Translations under genes and position numbers: made by a program
The notes under the pieces: model-generated
Database searches by the model: none
What the model saw: only the letters and a program-made list of their open reading frames with translations
What the model was told of the DNA's origin: nothing
Part shown: positions 9,509-19,215 of the stretch, piece by piece
Layout: each line of letters opens with the position of its first letter
Numbering within the stretch: position 1 is the stretch's first letter
Source: Marivita sp.
GTDB lineage: Bacteria > Pseudomonadota > Alphaproteobacteria > Rhodobacterales > Rhodobacteraceae
Reading direction: 5' to 3'
DNA: 64,000 nt
Assembly: GCF_020055635.1 (NCBI RefSeq)
Contig: NZ_JAIPUT010000006.1
Coordinates: 62,001 to 126,000 of the forward strand

Positions 9509-10819
9509 TCAACCGGCTGTGCGCTTGTCCACCACCCGCACCGCCTTGCCCTGTGACCGCGCCACCGATCCGGGATCCCCGACATCAACCGTGACCGAAA
9601 CGCCGACATGATCCTTGATCCGTTCCGTCAGCATCGTCGCCGCCGCCTGCCGGGACAAATCGCTGGTGGCATTCGGCATCGCTTCGACCAGAACGCGCAT
9701 CGCGTCCATGCGACCGGCGCTGTAAAGCTCGATCTGAAAATACGGGGCAAGACCGCCGGTCGCCATCACCTCGTCCTCGATCTGGGTCGGAAAGACATTC
9801 ACGCCGCGCAGGATCATCATGTCGTCGCTACGCCCCGTCACCTTTTCCATCCGCCGCATTGTGCGCGCCGTGCCGGGCATCAGGCGCGTCAGGTCGCGCG
9901 TGCGGTAGCGGATGACGGGCATGCCTTCCTTGGTCAGCGTGGTGAACACCAACTCACCCTTCTCGCCATCGGGAAGCACGTCGCCGGTTTCCGGGTCGAT
10001 GATCTCGGGATAAAAGTGGTCTTCCCAGATATGCAGCCCGTCCTTGGTCTCCACACATTCATTGGCGACCCCCGGCCCGATCACCTCGGACAGGCCGTAG
10101 ATATCGACCGCGTGCATGTCGAACGCCTCTTCGATTTCCAGCCGCATCGCGTTGGTCCAGGGTTCGGCCCCGAACACGCCCACCTCCAAAGAGGACGCGC
10201 GCGGATCAAGCCCCGCCTTGTGGAACGCCTCGAGGATGTTGAGGATGTAGGACGGGGTCACCATGATGCCCTTGGGCTGAAAATCGGTGATCAGCCCGAC
10301 CTGTTTTTCGGTCTGCCCGCCGCCCATGGGCACCACCGTGCCGCCCAGCTTTTCCACCCCGTAATGCGCGCCCAGACCGCCCGTGAACAACCCGTAGCCA
10401 TAGGCCACATGCACCATGTCCCCAGCCCGCAGACCCGACGCCCGCAGCGACCGCGCCACAACGGAGGCCCACATGTCGATGTCGTTCTTCGTGTATCCAA
10501 CGACGGTGGGTTTGCCGGTCGTCCCCGAGGACGCATGGACACGGGCAATCTGTTCGCGCGGCACGGCAAAGAGGCCAAAGGGGTAATTGTCGCGCAGGTC
10601 GGATTTCTGGGTGAAGGGAAACTTCGCCAGGTCCGACAAGTCCTTCAGATCGTCCGGATGCACCCCCGCCGCATCGAACTTCGCGCGATACATCGCCACG
10701 TTGTCATAGGCATGCCGCAGCGACCAGCGCAGGCGGTCCAGTTGCAGGCTGCGGATCTCGTCGATCGAGGCCAGCTCGATCGGATCGAGATCCGAGGTTT
10801 TTGGTGACAGATCCTTCAT
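9509..10819 (-). CDS. paaK: Phenylacetate-CoA ligase PaaK
   Basis: A 436-residue AMP-forming ligase that activates phenylacetate to phenylacetyl-CoA. The adenylate motif HASSGTTGKPTVVGYT lies near residue 95, followed by AYGYGLFTGGLGAHYG, DIYGLSEVIGPGVANEC, and the C-terminal GRSDDMMILRGVNVFP segment. An upstream in-frame extension overlapping paaI is not real: ATG 10819 (MKDLSPKTSD) gives the family length of about 435. It lies 14 bases after paaI on the same strand. Confidence 0.95.
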   Translation of the reverse strand: MKDLSPKTSDLDPIELASIDEIRSLQLDRLRWSLRHAYDNVAMYRAKFDAAGVHPDDLKDLSDLAKFPFTQKSDLRDNYPFGLFAVPREQIARVHASSGTTGKPTVVGYTKNDIDMWASVVARSLRASGLRAGDMVHVAYGYGLFTGGLGAHYGVEKLGGTVVPMGGGQTEKQVGLITDFQPKGIMVTPSYILNILEAFHKAGLDPRASSLEVGVFGAEPWTNAMRLEIEEAFDMHAVDIYGLSEVIGPGVANECVETKDGLHIWEDHFYPEIIDPETGDVLPDGEKGELVFTTLTKEGMPVIRYRTRDLTRLMPGTARTMRRMEKVTGRSDDMMILRGVNVFPTQIEDEVMATGGLAPYFQIELYSAGRMDAMRVLVEAMPNATSDLSRQAAATMLTERIKDHVGVSVTVDVGDPGSVARSQGKAVRVVDKRTAG

Positions 10820-10833
10820 ACGCGGCGCCTCCC

Positions 10834-11262
10834 CTACGCCTCGTCGAACACGGTGCCCTTGATGGCGCGCGACAATCCTCGGAATTCGGCAATCAGGGTG
10901 CCGGCCTGATTGGTCACCTGCACGTCGGTGATTCCGCTGCGCCCGGTCAGTGATATCTCTGTCGCCTCGGCGCGCAGACGGTCGCCAAGGCGGCCCGAGG
11001 CGATATAGGTGATCGAATTGTGCTGCGCGACGGTGACCTGGTTGCGACTGTTGCAGGCGAAGGCGAAGGCGCTGTCGGCCAGCGCAAAGATCACCCCGCC
11101 ATGGCACATGCCGTGCCCGTTGCAATGGTGTTGCGCGACGGTCAGTTCCATGACAGCCCGGCCCTCGGACGCATGGGCCAATACCATCCCCAGCCATTGC
11201 GAGGCATGGTCCTGTTGCCACATCGTCTGTGCGGCTTTCTCGGCGCGATCTTGCGGTGTCAT
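10834..11262 (-). CDS. paaI: Acyl-CoA thioesterase PaaI
   Basis: A 142-residue hot-dog-fold thioesterase that hydrolyses ring-hydroxylated or dead-end phenylacetyl-CoA derivatives and releases trapped CoA. The PaaI signature HHCNGHGMCHGGVIFALADSAFAFACNS carries the catalytic aspartate. ATG 11262 (MTPQDRAEKA) matches PaaI proteins better than the TTG 36 bases upstream. It diverges from paaZ, with 63 bases between the starts. Confidence 0.93.
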   Translation of the reverse strand: MTPQDRAEKAAQTMWQQDHASQWLGMVLAHASEGRAVMELTVAQHHCNGHGMCHGGVIFALADSAFAFACNSRNQVTVAQHNSITYIASGRLGDRLRAEATEISLTGRSGITDVQVTNQAGTLIAEFRGLSRAIKGTVFDEA

Positions 11263-11325
11263 GGTCGCGACGCTTGCATGAAGTTCGGGTCCGGTCAAAT
11301 ACTTAGACAGCCGAAAGGGGGCGCA
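11263..11325. promoter_or_regulatory. Divergent control region between paaI and paaZ
   Basis: Sixty-three bases separate the two start codons. The plus strand carries a strong ribosome-binding site, AAAGGGGG, seven bases before the paaZ ATG. No clear paired operator half-sites stand out by eye. Both paa arms must be transcribed from here or from within this gap. Confidence 0.4.
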
Positions 11326-13368
11326 ATGATCGTTCAGAATATCCAGAGTTTCATTGCCGGTTCATGGACTCCGCCCGACAGCAGCGCACGGGATATCCGC
11401 GATGCCGTGACCGGCGAGGTCATCGCGCGGGCCGGTCGGGACCATGTCGATTCCGGTGCCTTGATCGACCATGCCGTGCAGGTCGGCGCCCCTGCCCTGC
11501 GTGCCCTGACGTTTCATGACCGCGCCCGCATGCTCAAGGCGCTGGCGCTTTATCTGCAAGACCGCAAACAGGTGCTCTATGACCTCAGCTTTTCCACTGG
11601 CGCCACGCAGAAGGATCACCTGATCGACGTCGATGGCGGGATCGGCACGATGCTGGTGATCGCCTCCAAGGGCCGACGCGAAATGCCGGACGGGCATGTC
11701 TATATCGATGGCGGGGTCGAGCAATTGTCGCGCGGCGGCAGCTTTGTCGGACAGCATGTGTGCACCCCGTTGCAGGGCGTGGCCGTCCATATCAACGCGT
11801 TCAATTTTCCGGTCTGGGGGATGCTGGAAAAGCTGGCTCCGACCCTTCTCGCCGGGATGCCCGCCATCGTGAAGCCGGCGACGACGACCTGTTATGTCAC
11901 CGAGGCTTGCGTGCGGATGATGCTGGAAAGCGGGATTCTGCCAGATGGGTCACTCCAGCTTGTGACCGGCGGTCTGGGCGACTTTCTGGATCACCTTGGC
12001 CCGCAGGACGTGGTGAGCTTTACCGGGTCCGCCGACACCGCGTTCAGCTTGCGCAGCGCGCCGAACCTGCTGCGCAACTCGGTGCGCTTCGTGGCGGAGC
12101 AGGACAGCCTGAACGCGTCGATCCTTGGTCCCGATGCGGTGGCGGGCACACCGGAATTCGATCTGTTCGTCACCGAAGTTCACCGCGAGATGACCACCAA
12201 GGCGGGGCAGAAATGCACCGCCATCCGCCGGATCATCGCGCCTCGGGCGCAAGTCGATGCGGTGATTGCCGCCGTTTCGGAGCGTCTGCGCGAAACGGTG
12301 ATCGGTGATCCTCGCGATCCGGCGACAGGCATGGGCGCGTTGGTGTCGGACGCCCAGCGCCGGGATGTGCTGGACAAATGTGCAACACTTGGGGCCGAGG
12401 CCGAACGCGTGTTCGGCGACCCCGATGAATTCGCCGTGCACGGTGCCAATGCAACCAAGGGCGCGTTCCTGCCGCCGATGCTCTATCATTGCGCCGATCC
12501 CGACGCGGCGAGCCATGTGCACGACACCGAAGCCTTCGGTCCGGTTGCAACCATCATGGGCTACCGCGACCTGAACCACGCAATGGCGCTGGCCAACCGG
12601 GGGCAAGGCAGCCTCGTGGCCTCGATCGTCACCCATGACCCGCAGGTGGCCCGCGACGTGGTACTGGGCGCAGGCGCCTATCACGGGCGACTTTATTTCA
12701 ACAACCGCGACAGCATGGCCGAGGCGACAGGCCACGGATCACCCCTGCCCCACATGGTGCATGGCGGACCGGGGCGCGCAGGCGGTGGCGAGGAACTGGG
12801 CGGGGTGCGGGGTGTCTTGCACTACATGCAGCGTACCGCGGTTCAAGGCAGCCCGGATGTGATCGCCGCAGTAACCGGCCAGTGGCTTCCCGGGGCCACG
12901 ACGACCGAAGGCCCGGCGCATCCGTTCCGGCGCAGTTTCGACGCGCTGCGGATCGGGGACACCCTGCATACCGCCGAGCGCGAGGTGAAACTTGCGGATA
13001 TCGAGCATTTCGCCGACTTCACCGGCGATACCTTCTACGCCCACATGGATGACGATGCTGCCAGGCGAAACCCGTTCTTCCCCGGTCGCGTCGCGCATGG
13101 TTACCTGCTTCTGAGCTTTGCCGCAGGTCTGTTCGTCGATCCCGATGAAGGCCCGGTTCTGGCGAATACCGGCCTCGACAATCTGCGCTTTCAGAAACCG
13201 GTGAGCGCGGGCGACCGGATCAAGGTGCAACTGACCGTCAAGGCAAAGACCCCCCGCACCGATACCTATGGCGAGGTGCGCTGGCAGGTGATCCTGCGCA
13301 ATCAGGACGATGACCCTGTGGCCGATTACGAGTTGTTGACGATGAATGCCTATGAGCAGGCGCGCTGA
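11326..13368 (+). CDS. paaZ: Bifunctional oxepin-CoA hydrolase / semialdehyde dehydrogenase PaaZ
   Basis: A 680-residue two-domain enzyme that opens the oxepin-CoA ring and oxidises the aldehyde to 3-oxo-5,6-dehydrosuberyl-CoA. The N-terminal aldehyde dehydrogenase domain has the catalytic cysteine in GQKCTAIRR (C297) and the general-base region [11 protein letters not shown]. The C-terminal MaoC-type hydratase domain has [12 protein letters not shown], placing D568 and H573 five residues apart, as in the E. coli enzyme. Both halves therefore look active. ATG 11326 was chosen for its strong ribosome-binding site; the longer upstream frame overlaps paaI and is not used. Confidence 0.95.
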   Translation: MIVQNIQSFIAGSWTPPDSSARDIRDAVTGEVIARAGRDHVDSGALIDHAVQVGAPALRALTFHDRARMLKALALYLQDRKQVLYDLSFSTGATQKDHLIDVDGGIGTMLVIASKGRREMPDGHVYIDGGVEQLSRGGSFVGQHVCTPLQGVAVHINAFNFPVWGMLEKLAPTLLAGMPAIVKPATTTCYVTEACVRMMLESGILPDGSLQLVTGGLGDFLDHLGPQDVVSFTGSADTAFSLRSAPNLLRNSVRFVAEQDSLNASILGPDAVAGTPEFDLFVTEVHREMTTKAGQKCTAIRRIIAPRAQVDAVIAAVSERLRETVIGDPRDPATGMGALVSDAQRRDVLDKCATLGAEAERVFGDPDEFAVHGANATKGAFLPPMLYHCADPDAASHVHDTEAFGPVATIMGYRDLNHAMALANRGQGSLVASIVTHDPQVARDVVLGAGAYHGRLYFNNRDSMAEATGHGSPLPHMVHGGPGRAGGGEELGGVRGVLHYMQRTAVQGSPDVIAAVTGQWLPGATTTEGPAHPFRRSFDALRIGDTLHTAEREVKLADIEHFADFTGDTFYAHMDDDAARRNPFFPGRVAHGYLLLSFAAGLFVDPDEGPVLANTGLDNLRFQKPVSAGDRIKVQLTVKAKTPRTDTYGEVRWQVILRNQDDDPVADYELLTMNAYEQAR

Positions 13369-13406
13369 CCCTTGGCCTTGGGGCAGACGCGGCATAACCA
13401 TGCCAC

Positions 13407-14201
13407 ATGAATGAGTCCGAATTCGATCAGATCGTGAACGCTCTTCTGGGCGGCGACACGCCACGCGTGTGGTCGCTCCTGGTGACGATGTTCGGCGATC
13501 TTGCCCTGAGCCCCGACGCCCGTCTGAGCGGTGCCTGTGTCAATGCGCTGACGGCTGCCATCGGGATCAAGCCCGAGGCGACCCGCGTCGCGTTGCATCG
13601 GCTGCGCAAGGAAGGCTGGATCGAGAGCCACCGCACCGGCCGGCAATCGCGCTACGGGCTGACGCCGCAAGGCCGCCACGAGACCGAACGCGCCTGGCCG
13701 CGGGTCTACGGGCCGGAACCGGCCGAGGCAAAGGTGTGCCTTGTGCTGGAAGGGCCAGCAGGTGTGGCTGGACAGGAGCAGCCGCAGGACGGGTCGGACA
13801 GGGTTCAGCTTGCGCCAAGGACCTGGCTTTCCAGCCATGCCACAGAGACTTTGGGCCTCTGGTCAGCGCCCCTTTCCGCAAGCGCGGAGGTACCGCACTG
13901 GGTGTCGTCAAAGCTTTGCCCCCCCGACGTTCAGACCGCGTCACAGGTGTTTCACGCCCGGTTGACGACGGTCGAGGCCCACGACGATCTTGCGACCCTG
14001 ACCGTGTTGCAGCGGACGGCCCTGCGCGTGGTGATCGTGCACGAATGGCGTCGGCTTGTCCTGCGCGTGCCGCGTTTCCCCGAGCGCCTGTTTTCGGCGG
14101 GATGGAAGGGCCAGGCCTGCCGCGCGGCGGTTCACCGGATGCTTGAAACCCTTGCGGCCCCCGACCTCGACGTGTTGGAGGCGCATATCGAGTCGACTTG
14201 A
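13407..14201 (+). CDS. paaX: PaaX-family transcriptional repressor
   Basis: A 264-residue regulator. The N-terminal winged helix-turn-helix is visible (VNALTAAIGIKPEATRVALHRLRKEGWIESHRTGRQSRYGLT, residues 47-88). The later WRRLVLRVPRFPERLF segment and a C-terminal helical part match the PaaX C-terminal domain. PaaX responds to phenylacetyl-CoA and represses paa operons in E. coli; the same role is inferred from its place 38 bases after paaZ. It probably acts on the 9354-9508 and 11263-11325 regions. Confidence 0.87.
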   Translation: MNESEFDQIVNALLGGDTPRVWSLLVTMFGDLALSPDARLSGACVNALTAAIGIKPEATRVALHRLRKEGWIESHRTGRQSRYGLTPQGRHETERAWPRVYGPEPAEAKVCLVLEGPAGVAGQEQPQDGSDRVQLAPRTWLSSHATETLGLWSAPLSASAEVPHWVSSKLCPPDVQTASQVFHARLTTVEAHDDLATLTVLQRTALRVVIVHEWRRLVLRVPRFPERLFSAGWKGQACRAAVHRMLETLAAPDLDVLEAHIEST

Positions 14202-14281
14202 TCCAGGGCGGTCACCCGATGGGTTCGGGGAACCTCGGGATCGGCCACAGCGTTGCACCCACATCCAACCGGAGCAAGGCC

Positions 14282-14866
14282 GTGACCCAATCAGAAGACC
14301 ATATCCCCCGCAGCGAAACGCCCTTTGCCGGACGCCCGGTGCTGAACTGGAAATGGATGCTTTTTGCCGGCATCGTCTACCTGATCGGGGCGTTTGTGGC
14401 GTTTCTCAACCCGTTCATCGCGTCCTTGCTGGCGCAGAGCCTGATTGCCGCCGCCTTCCTGATCGGCGGCATCGCGGCGATTTGGATGGCGTTCAGAAAC
14501 GAGGACGGCACGACAGGCGGCCGGATCATCGGGGCAGTGACCGGGTTGCTGGCCGTGATCTTTGCCATCGCCCTCTGGACCAACCCGCTGGCCGGGCTGG
14601 TTTCGCTGACAATCACGGTCGCGGCGTTGTTCTTCGCGCTTGGCGTCATGCGCATCTGGCTCGGGTTTCGCATGCGGGAACGCAAGGGTTGGGGCTGGAT
14701 CGTGGCCTCTGGCGCGGTCACGCTGGCGCTTGCGGTGCTGATCTTCGTGGCCCTGCCTGCGGCATCGCTCAGCATCCTGGGCCTGTTGCTGGGGGTCGAG
14801 CTTGCCTTTGCCGGAGCCGCGCATATCGCGACCGCCCTGACCGCGCGATCGGACGAGGCGCGCTGA
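14282..14866 (+). CDS. HdeD-family inner-membrane protein
   Basis: About 194 residues with six predicted membrane segments arranged as three hairpins (for example LFAGIVYLIGAFVAFLN, LIGGIAAIWMAF, LTLALAVLIFVALPAA), the DUF308/HdeD pattern. HdeD is linked to acid resistance in E. coli; the function here is unknown. GTG 14282 is preferred because GGAG sits seven bases upstream; an in-frame ATG at 14219 would add 21 residues. It may share the paaX transcript. Confidence 0.75.
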   Translation: MTQSEDHIPRSETPFAGRPVLNWKWMLFAGIVYLIGAFVAFLNPFIASLLAQSLIAAAFLIGGIAAIWMAFRNEDGTTGGRIIGAVTGLLAVIFAIALWTNPLAGLVSLTITVAALFFALGVMRIWLGFRMRERKGWGWIVASGAVTLALAVLIFVALPAASLSILGLLLGVELAFAGAAHIATALTARSDEAR

Positions 14867-14894
14867 GGTCGTTTTTTCTCCGACCGTGACCGCG

Positions 14895-15941
14895 TCAGGC
14901 AAACACCACGCCATCCATCAGCTTGCGCGCAGTACGCAGGACCGCCGCCGAGGTGACCTCTCCGGTGTCGGCCACCTGCGCGATGATGCTGGTCTCTCCG
15001 ATCGGGTGTTCGATGGGCATCCGCTTTTCGGCGCCCTCGGGCACCTGCGCCAAATTTTCGGCCACCGATCCCGGCAGCAGGCACGCCGTGGCCACGCTCA
15101 CCGCGCCCAGCACCCCGATCGAGGCGTGGCAGCGATGCGGAATGAAGGTGCGTGTGGCAATCACGCCACCCTGCCGTGGCGCGCTGATCAGTGTCATTTT
15201 GGGCACGGTCTTTTGTGCCACATCACCAAGGTTCATCAGCGGTCCGCAGGCCAGGCGGATCACCTCAAGCTGTGTCTTGAGTGCATCATTGGCCTCGAGT
15301 TCCTCGCGACTTTCGGTGCCGGTGATACCCAGATCGTGTGCACGGAGCAGGACAACCGGCATGCCGTTGTCGATCATCGTGACATTGACGCCCTCCACCG
15401 TATCACGGGTATTGCCCGTGGGCAGAAGCGCACCACAGGTGGAGCCTGCCGTTCCGACGAATTCCAGCGGGATCGCAGCCGCCGTTCCCGGCACCCCGTC
15501 AATGGCGGCATCACCGTCGTAGGCTGGCATTCCTCCGGGCGTCTGGATTGTCGCAATCGCGGTCTGGCCGGTGTTCTCCATATAGATGCTGACGCGGGTC
15601 TGGCCGTCCTGCCCCGCGACCAAGCCACGTTCGATGGCGAAGGGCGCGACCCCGGCAAGGATGTTGCCGCAGTTCTGCCCGTCCGTGACACTGGCCGCAT
15701 CCACAGCGACCTGAAGGAACAGGTAATCTACATCCACGCCGTCGCGATCCGACCGCTTCACAACCGCCACCTTGGAGGTCAGCGGGTCGGCCCCGCCCAT
15801 TCCGTCGATCTGGCGCGGATCCGGGCTGCCCATGACGCGCAGCAGAAAGGCGTCGCGGTCGGCGGGCAGGTCTTCGGCAAGGAAATAGCCGCCCTTCGAC
15901 GTCCCGCCCCGCATCCACATGCAGCGGATGCCGTCAGACAT
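14895..15941 (-). CDS. galD: 4-oxalomesaconate tautomerase (PrpF/GalD family)
   Basis: A 348-residue PrpF-fold isomerase. GalD (LigU in sphingomonads) moves a double bond in 4-oxalomesaconate, the ring-fission product of gallate or protocatechuate 4,5-cleavage. Conserved features include [19 protein letters not shown] at the start, [31 protein letters not shown], and [12 protein letters not shown] with the paired-cysteine pattern of the fold. ATG 15941 overlaps the aldolase gene by eight bases. PrpF (aconitate isomerase) is the alternative, but the neighbours favour GalD. Confidence 0.85.
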   Translation of the reverse strand: MSDGIRCMWMRGGTSKGGYFLAEDLPADRDAFLLRVMGSPDPRQIDGMGGADPLTSKVAVVKRSDRDGVDVDYLFLQVAVDAASVTDGQNCGNILAGVAPFAIERGLVAGQDGQTRVSIYMENTGQTAIATIQTPGGMPAYDGDAAIDGVPGTAAAIPLEFVGTAGSTCGALLPTGNTRDTVEGVNVTMIDNGMPVVLLRAHDLGITGTESREELEANDALKTQLEVIRLACGPLMNLGDVAQKTVPKMTLISAPRQGGVIATRTFIPHRCHASIGVLGAVSVATACLLPGSVAENLAQVPEGAEKRMPIEHPIGETSIIAQVADTGEVTSAAVLRTARKLMDGVVFA

Positions 15942-16605
15942 AGCGCAGCCCTTTCTCGGCCAGCCGGTCGCGCATCTGGTACATGTCGAGGCCCAACTCG
16001 CCCGACGCGAGCCGCTTGCGTTTTGCCTCTTCATTGGCGAAGCGCGCCTGCGCTTTCGCAAGAACGTCCGCCGCGTCGGCCCGTTTGACGACACACACGC
16101 CGTCATCATCCGCAACGATCACGTCGCCCGGATCGACCGAAGCCCCGGCGCACACCACCGGCACGTTGACGGACCCCAGGCTTTCCTTGATCGTGCCTTG
16201 GGCGCAGATCGCCTTGGACCAGACGGGAAAGCCCATCTTTTCCAAGTCCACCACATCGCGCACCCCTGCGTCGATGATCAGCCCGCGACAGCCCCGCGCC
16301 TGCGCCGAGGTTGCCAGCAGATCGCCGAAATAGCCCGCATCCGATGGCGAGGTCGTGGCAAGCACCAGCACGTCGCCCGGTTTGATCTGTTCGATGGCGA
16401 CATGCAGCATCCAGTTGTCCGCGGGCGGCGCAAGGATCGTGACCGCCGATCCGCCGATCGCCGCGCCGCGATAGATCGGCCGCATGTAGGACGCCAAAAG
16501 ACCCGCGCGCCCCTGCGCCTCGTGCACCGTCGCCACGCCGCAGGCCGCCAGAGCGTCGATCACCTCGGCCTCAGCTCGATCTATATGCTGAACCACGACC
16601 CCCAT
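15934..16605 (-). CDS. galC: 4-carboxy-4-hydroxy-2-oxoadipate aldolase / oxaloacetate decarboxylase
   Basis: A 223-residue class II aldolase of the RraA-like HMG/CHA aldolase family (LigK/GalC). It cleaves 4-carboxy-4-hydroxy-2-oxoadipate to pyruvate and oxaloacetate. Signature segments are [50 protein letters not shown] (the G-x(20)-R-D metal and substrate motif), and [18 protein letters not shown] 16605 gives the family length and overlaps the galB stop. The longer frame to 16767 lies inside galB. Confidence 0.92.
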   Translation of the reverse strand: MGVVVQHIDRAEAEVIDALAACGVATVHEAQGRAGLLASYMRPIYRGAAIGGSAVTILAPPADNWMLHVAIEQIKPGDVLVLATTSPSDAGYFGDLLATSAQARGCRGLIIDAGVRDVVDLEKMGFPVWSKAICAQGTIKESLGSVNVPVVCAGASVDPGDVIVADDDGVCVVKRADAADVLAKAQARFANEEAKRKRLASGELGLDMYQMRDRLAEKGLRYV

Positions 16606-17336
16606 CAAAGCTCGTCCACAGTGCGCGGGAACACCGACTGGAACCCTTCGGCATATTTCGCCGGGCGCCCGCCCGACTGGCCGCCGGAATTGCGGCGGAA
16701 GTGGTTGCCCCGGTTTTCGGCCACGTTGGTGTAGTACTCCCAGAGATGGTGCTGGCCCTCCATGCATTCGATGGCGGCGCGCTTCTGGTCCCAGACCTCG
16801 GTGATGTCGAGGAACACATCCGGCTTCCAGCCCATCTGTTCGGTCTGGTGCGGCTCGAACAGGTAAAGCTGCGGAGCGCCCAAGACCTTTTCGCCCGGAT
16901 TGTGCCCCCAGGCCTGCGCGATCATCCGCACTTCGAGCGCCAGTTCGCTCGTGTACATATGGTCGGTGTTGTAGGGGTCGTATTTCGAATGGCTGAGCAT
17001 GAAATCAGGCTGCACCGCGCGCAGCACATCGACCAGCCGCATCTTGTTCTGTTCGTCCACGACAAGGGGATAGTCGCCCAGGTCGAAGAACTGGATATCA
17101 TGGACATCCAGGGCCTTCGCGGCGCTTTCGGCTTCCTTGCGGCGGATCGACTTCACCTCGGTGAGCGTCTTGCCATCCTTCCAGAGCCGCGCACTTTCAC
17201 CGCGTTCGCCGTAGGACAGGCAGACGACCGTCACCTCGTATCCCAGCTTCTGATGCAGTGCGATGGCACCGCCGCAGCGCCAGACAAAATCCGCCGCATG
17301 CGCCGAGATCACCAGCGCAGACTTTCGATCACCCAT
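16605..17336 (-). CDS. galB: 4-oxalomesaconate hydratase, PIG-L/LmbE fold (GalB type)
   Basis: A 243-residue zinc-dependent hydratase of the PIG-L (LmbE) superfamily. It starts [23 protein letters not shown], where classical deacetylases have HPDD; the HAADF variant is the form seen in Pseudomonas Gal[39 protein letters not shown] and [19 protein letters not shown] are further family matches. GalB hydrates the tautomer made by GalD. ATG 17336 has GGGAGG eight bases ahead; ATG 17342 is too close to that site. First gene of a coupled galB-galC-galD operon. Confidence 0.9.
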   Translation of the reverse strand: MGDRKSALVISAHAADFVWRCGGAIALHQKLGYEVTVVCLSYGERGESARLWKDGKTLTEVKSIRRKEAESAAKALDVHDIQFFDLGDYPLVVDEQNKMRLVDVLRAVQPDFMLSHSKYDPYNTDHMYTSELALEVRMIAQAWGHNPGEKVLGAPQLYLFEPHQTEQMGWKPDVFLDITEVWDQKRAAIECMEGQHHLWEYYTNVAENRGNHFRRNSGGQSGGRPAKYAEGFQSVFPRTVDEL

Positions 17337-17446
17337 GAACATGACCTCCCAAGGTTCGTTTTGTCGGCAGATTGCACGGCTTGGAAAGGAATGACCACTC
17401 GAAAGAGGGGTATCCTTGATGGCGACGTGCCGGACGACAGGACGTG

Positions 17447-17465
17447 CCGGGACCTGGATGCCCGG
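17447..17465 (-). terminator. Short hairpin after the M15 peptidase gene
   Basis: CCGGG at 17447-17451 pairs with CCCGG at 17461-17465, directly after the minus-strand stop codon. There is no T-run, so it may only be a weak terminator or chance. Next to it, GACGTGCCGG occurs twice, at 17424-17433 and 17441-17450. Confidence 0.3.
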
Positions 17466-18338
17466 TCAGAGCGCGCCGTCCTGGATCCACTCGTCGAGCT
17501 TCTGTCGGCTCACCTCGAAATGCATGCTGTCTTCGCGTCCCCAGGACGCTCCCCAGACCCAGCCTTCGGTGCGGAAGAAATCGGCCAGGATGGTCAGCCC
17601 GAGCTGGGTTTTTCCATCCCCCAGCGTGTCCAGCACGCCATCGATGTTCAGATCGACCGCCAATCCGAACGCGTGGGTGGAGGCCCGACCGCGGGTTCCG
17701 CGGATTTGCCGGACACAGAGCGACCCTGCGGTATCGATCCGGTCGTACAGGTCGGGATCGGTCACGCGGATCTCTTCGAACACGCGGCGCAGCGAATCCG
17801 CCGCCGGCTTGAGCATGCGCACCCGGATCGGGCCCACCTCTTCGAGAACAAGCTTGTCCCGCAACCTCGGATTGGTCATTTCCTCGCAATCATCGGACAT
17901 GACTTCGCGCGGCGGCCCGAACACCCGTGTCAGGTAGGTCGGACCGGCGATGGTCAGCCCGTCATTGACGTTTCGGCGGTTCGCGATCAGCACGACCTGC
18001 GCATAGGCGTCGATAATGTCGTTCTCGCCATTGCGCCGGAAGGTGTCCGCACCGGTGGAAGGGGCTGAACGCGGGCTTGGCGCGGCTGCAAAGGCCTGAT
18101 TGCTGACGGCCGCAGCCGAGGCAGCGTTCGACACCCTGCCAAGTTCCTCGGACATCTCTTCCAGCCGGATTTGCAGCTCCTCGACCTGCTGGCTCAGCAT
18201 CTCGATCTCGATCCTGGCGCCGGAGTCGACGGCGGGTCCGGAATACGCCTCGTTCTGGAACAGCTTGGGCACGAAGATCCAGATGATCGGCGCCAGAAGG
18301 ATCGCGATGGCAAGGATGATCGCCGGAAGCAGGCGCAT
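17466..18338 (-). CDS. Exported M15-family peptidase (D-alanyl-D-alanine carboxypeptidase-like)
   Basis: About 290 residues. An N-terminal membrane anchor (LLPAIILAIAILLAPIIWIFV) is followed by a coiled-coil stretch (IEIEMLSQQVEELQIRLEEMSEEL, residues ~43-68), then a low-complexity linker and a C-terminal zinc peptidase domain. The M15 motif STHAFGLAVD (H222, D229) and SMHFEV (H273) supply the three metal ligands. It probably trims peptidoglycan stem peptides in the periplasm. ATG 18338 follows AAGGGAA; the TTG two codons upstream is less likely. Cell-wall access fits the nearby T6SS, but linkage is only by position. Confidence 0.78.
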   Translation of the reverse strand: MRLLPAIILAIAILLAPIIWIFVPKLFQNEAYSGPAVDSGARIEIEMLSQQVEELQIRLEEMSEELGRVSNAASAAAVSNQAFAAAPSPRSAPSTGADTFRRNGENDIIDAYAQVVLIANRRNVNDGLTIAGPTYLTRVFGPPREVMSDDCEEMTNPRLRDKLVLEEVGPIRVRMLKPAADSLRRVFEEIRVTDPDLYDRIDTAGSLCVRQIRGTRGRASTHAFGLAVDLNIDGVLDTLGDGKTQLGLTILADFFRTEGWVWGASWGREDSMHFEVSRQKLDEWIQDGAL

Positions 18339-18600
18339 GAACAATTCCCTTGAAAAATATCTATTCGATGTAATCGGATTCCGGCTTTCAAGCCAAGGGC
18401 AACCTTTGTCTGTCCGGCGTGGAAGGACATAAAAAACCGGTGAGTCCCCTGACCGGTCCGACGTCGTGACCGTGCGGGCGGGTGACGCGCATCGGCTGAT
18501 CCGCTTTGTCTGCCTTGCCTCGTCAAACCCATTGCCGGTGCGGCTCGGCTCGGCTAAACTTGCAAAACAAACTCCTTTTCATTCGAGGACATGTATTACT

Positions 18601-19182
18601 ATGTCGTACCTTCGAACTGTTTCCATCTTGGCACTTGCACTGACGCTGTCGACGTCTTTCCTCGACCGGGCCATCGCTCAGGACGCCGGAGCGGAGATGA
18701 CTGCGGAAGAGATCACCAGAGCATTCGAAAAACAAAAGACGCGCGGTCTGGTTCTGGTGCCTTCGGGAAGTGCCGAGACACCCGCCGCAAACTCATCCAG
18801 AACCACGGTCACCGCGACCGAAACCGCCTATAACGAAGTCGACCGGTCCGACCAGGTCAATATCAAGATCAGGTTCGACTTCGACAGCGCATCGCTTCGC
18901 GAAGACCAGAAACCGCAGCTGGCCACGCTATGCCAGGTGATGAAGTCGGTGGATGTGCAATTGTTCCAGATCGTCGGGCACACCGACAGTTCCGGTTCAG
19001 CCTCTTACAACGAGAACCTGTCATTGCTGCGCGCCAAGGAGGTCAAGCGCCACCTGGTCAGCGAATGCGGGATCGAGGAGACCCGTCTCGAAGCCATCGG
19101 CATGGGTGAAAGCGTGCCCTATGACGCCAACGACCCGCGCAGCGATGACAACCGGCGCGTCGAGTTCCAAGCGCTTGGATAA
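18601..19182 (+). CDS. Small exported OmpA-domain protein
   Basis: 193 residues with a signal peptide ending near AIAQ, a short variable region, and a C-terminal OmpA-like peptidoglycan-binding domain (IKIRFDFDSASLRED, IVGHTDSSGS, NLSLLRAKEVKRHL, DDNRRVEFQ). It probably anchors to peptidoglycan in the periplasm. ATG 18601 gives a clean signal peptide, with GAGG about 12 bases upstream. It lies 33 bases ahead of the T6SS kinase gene on the same strand and may be co-transcribed. Its partner is unknown. Confidence 0.78.
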   Translation: MSYLRTVSILALALTLSTSFLDRAIAQDAGAEMTAEEITRAFEKQKTRGLVLVPSGSAETPAANSSRTTVTATETAYNEVDRSDQVNIKIRFDFDSASLREDQKPQLATLCQVMKSVDVQLFQIVGHTDSSGSASYNENLSLLRAKEVKRHLVSECGIEETRLEAIGMGESVPYDANDPRSDDNRRVEFQALG

Positions 19183-19215
19183 CGACTTCGGTCCTCTGCC
19201 GAAACCGGAGCCAAC

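Noticed and set aside
10820-11221. N-terminal extension of paaK
   Set aside because: It overlaps paaI in another frame and lacks ligase features; ATG 10819 gives the family length.
14867-14894. Hairpin GGTCG/CGACC between HdeD and galD genes
   Set aside because: Only five pairs, with the T-run in the loop, not after the stem; too weak to call.
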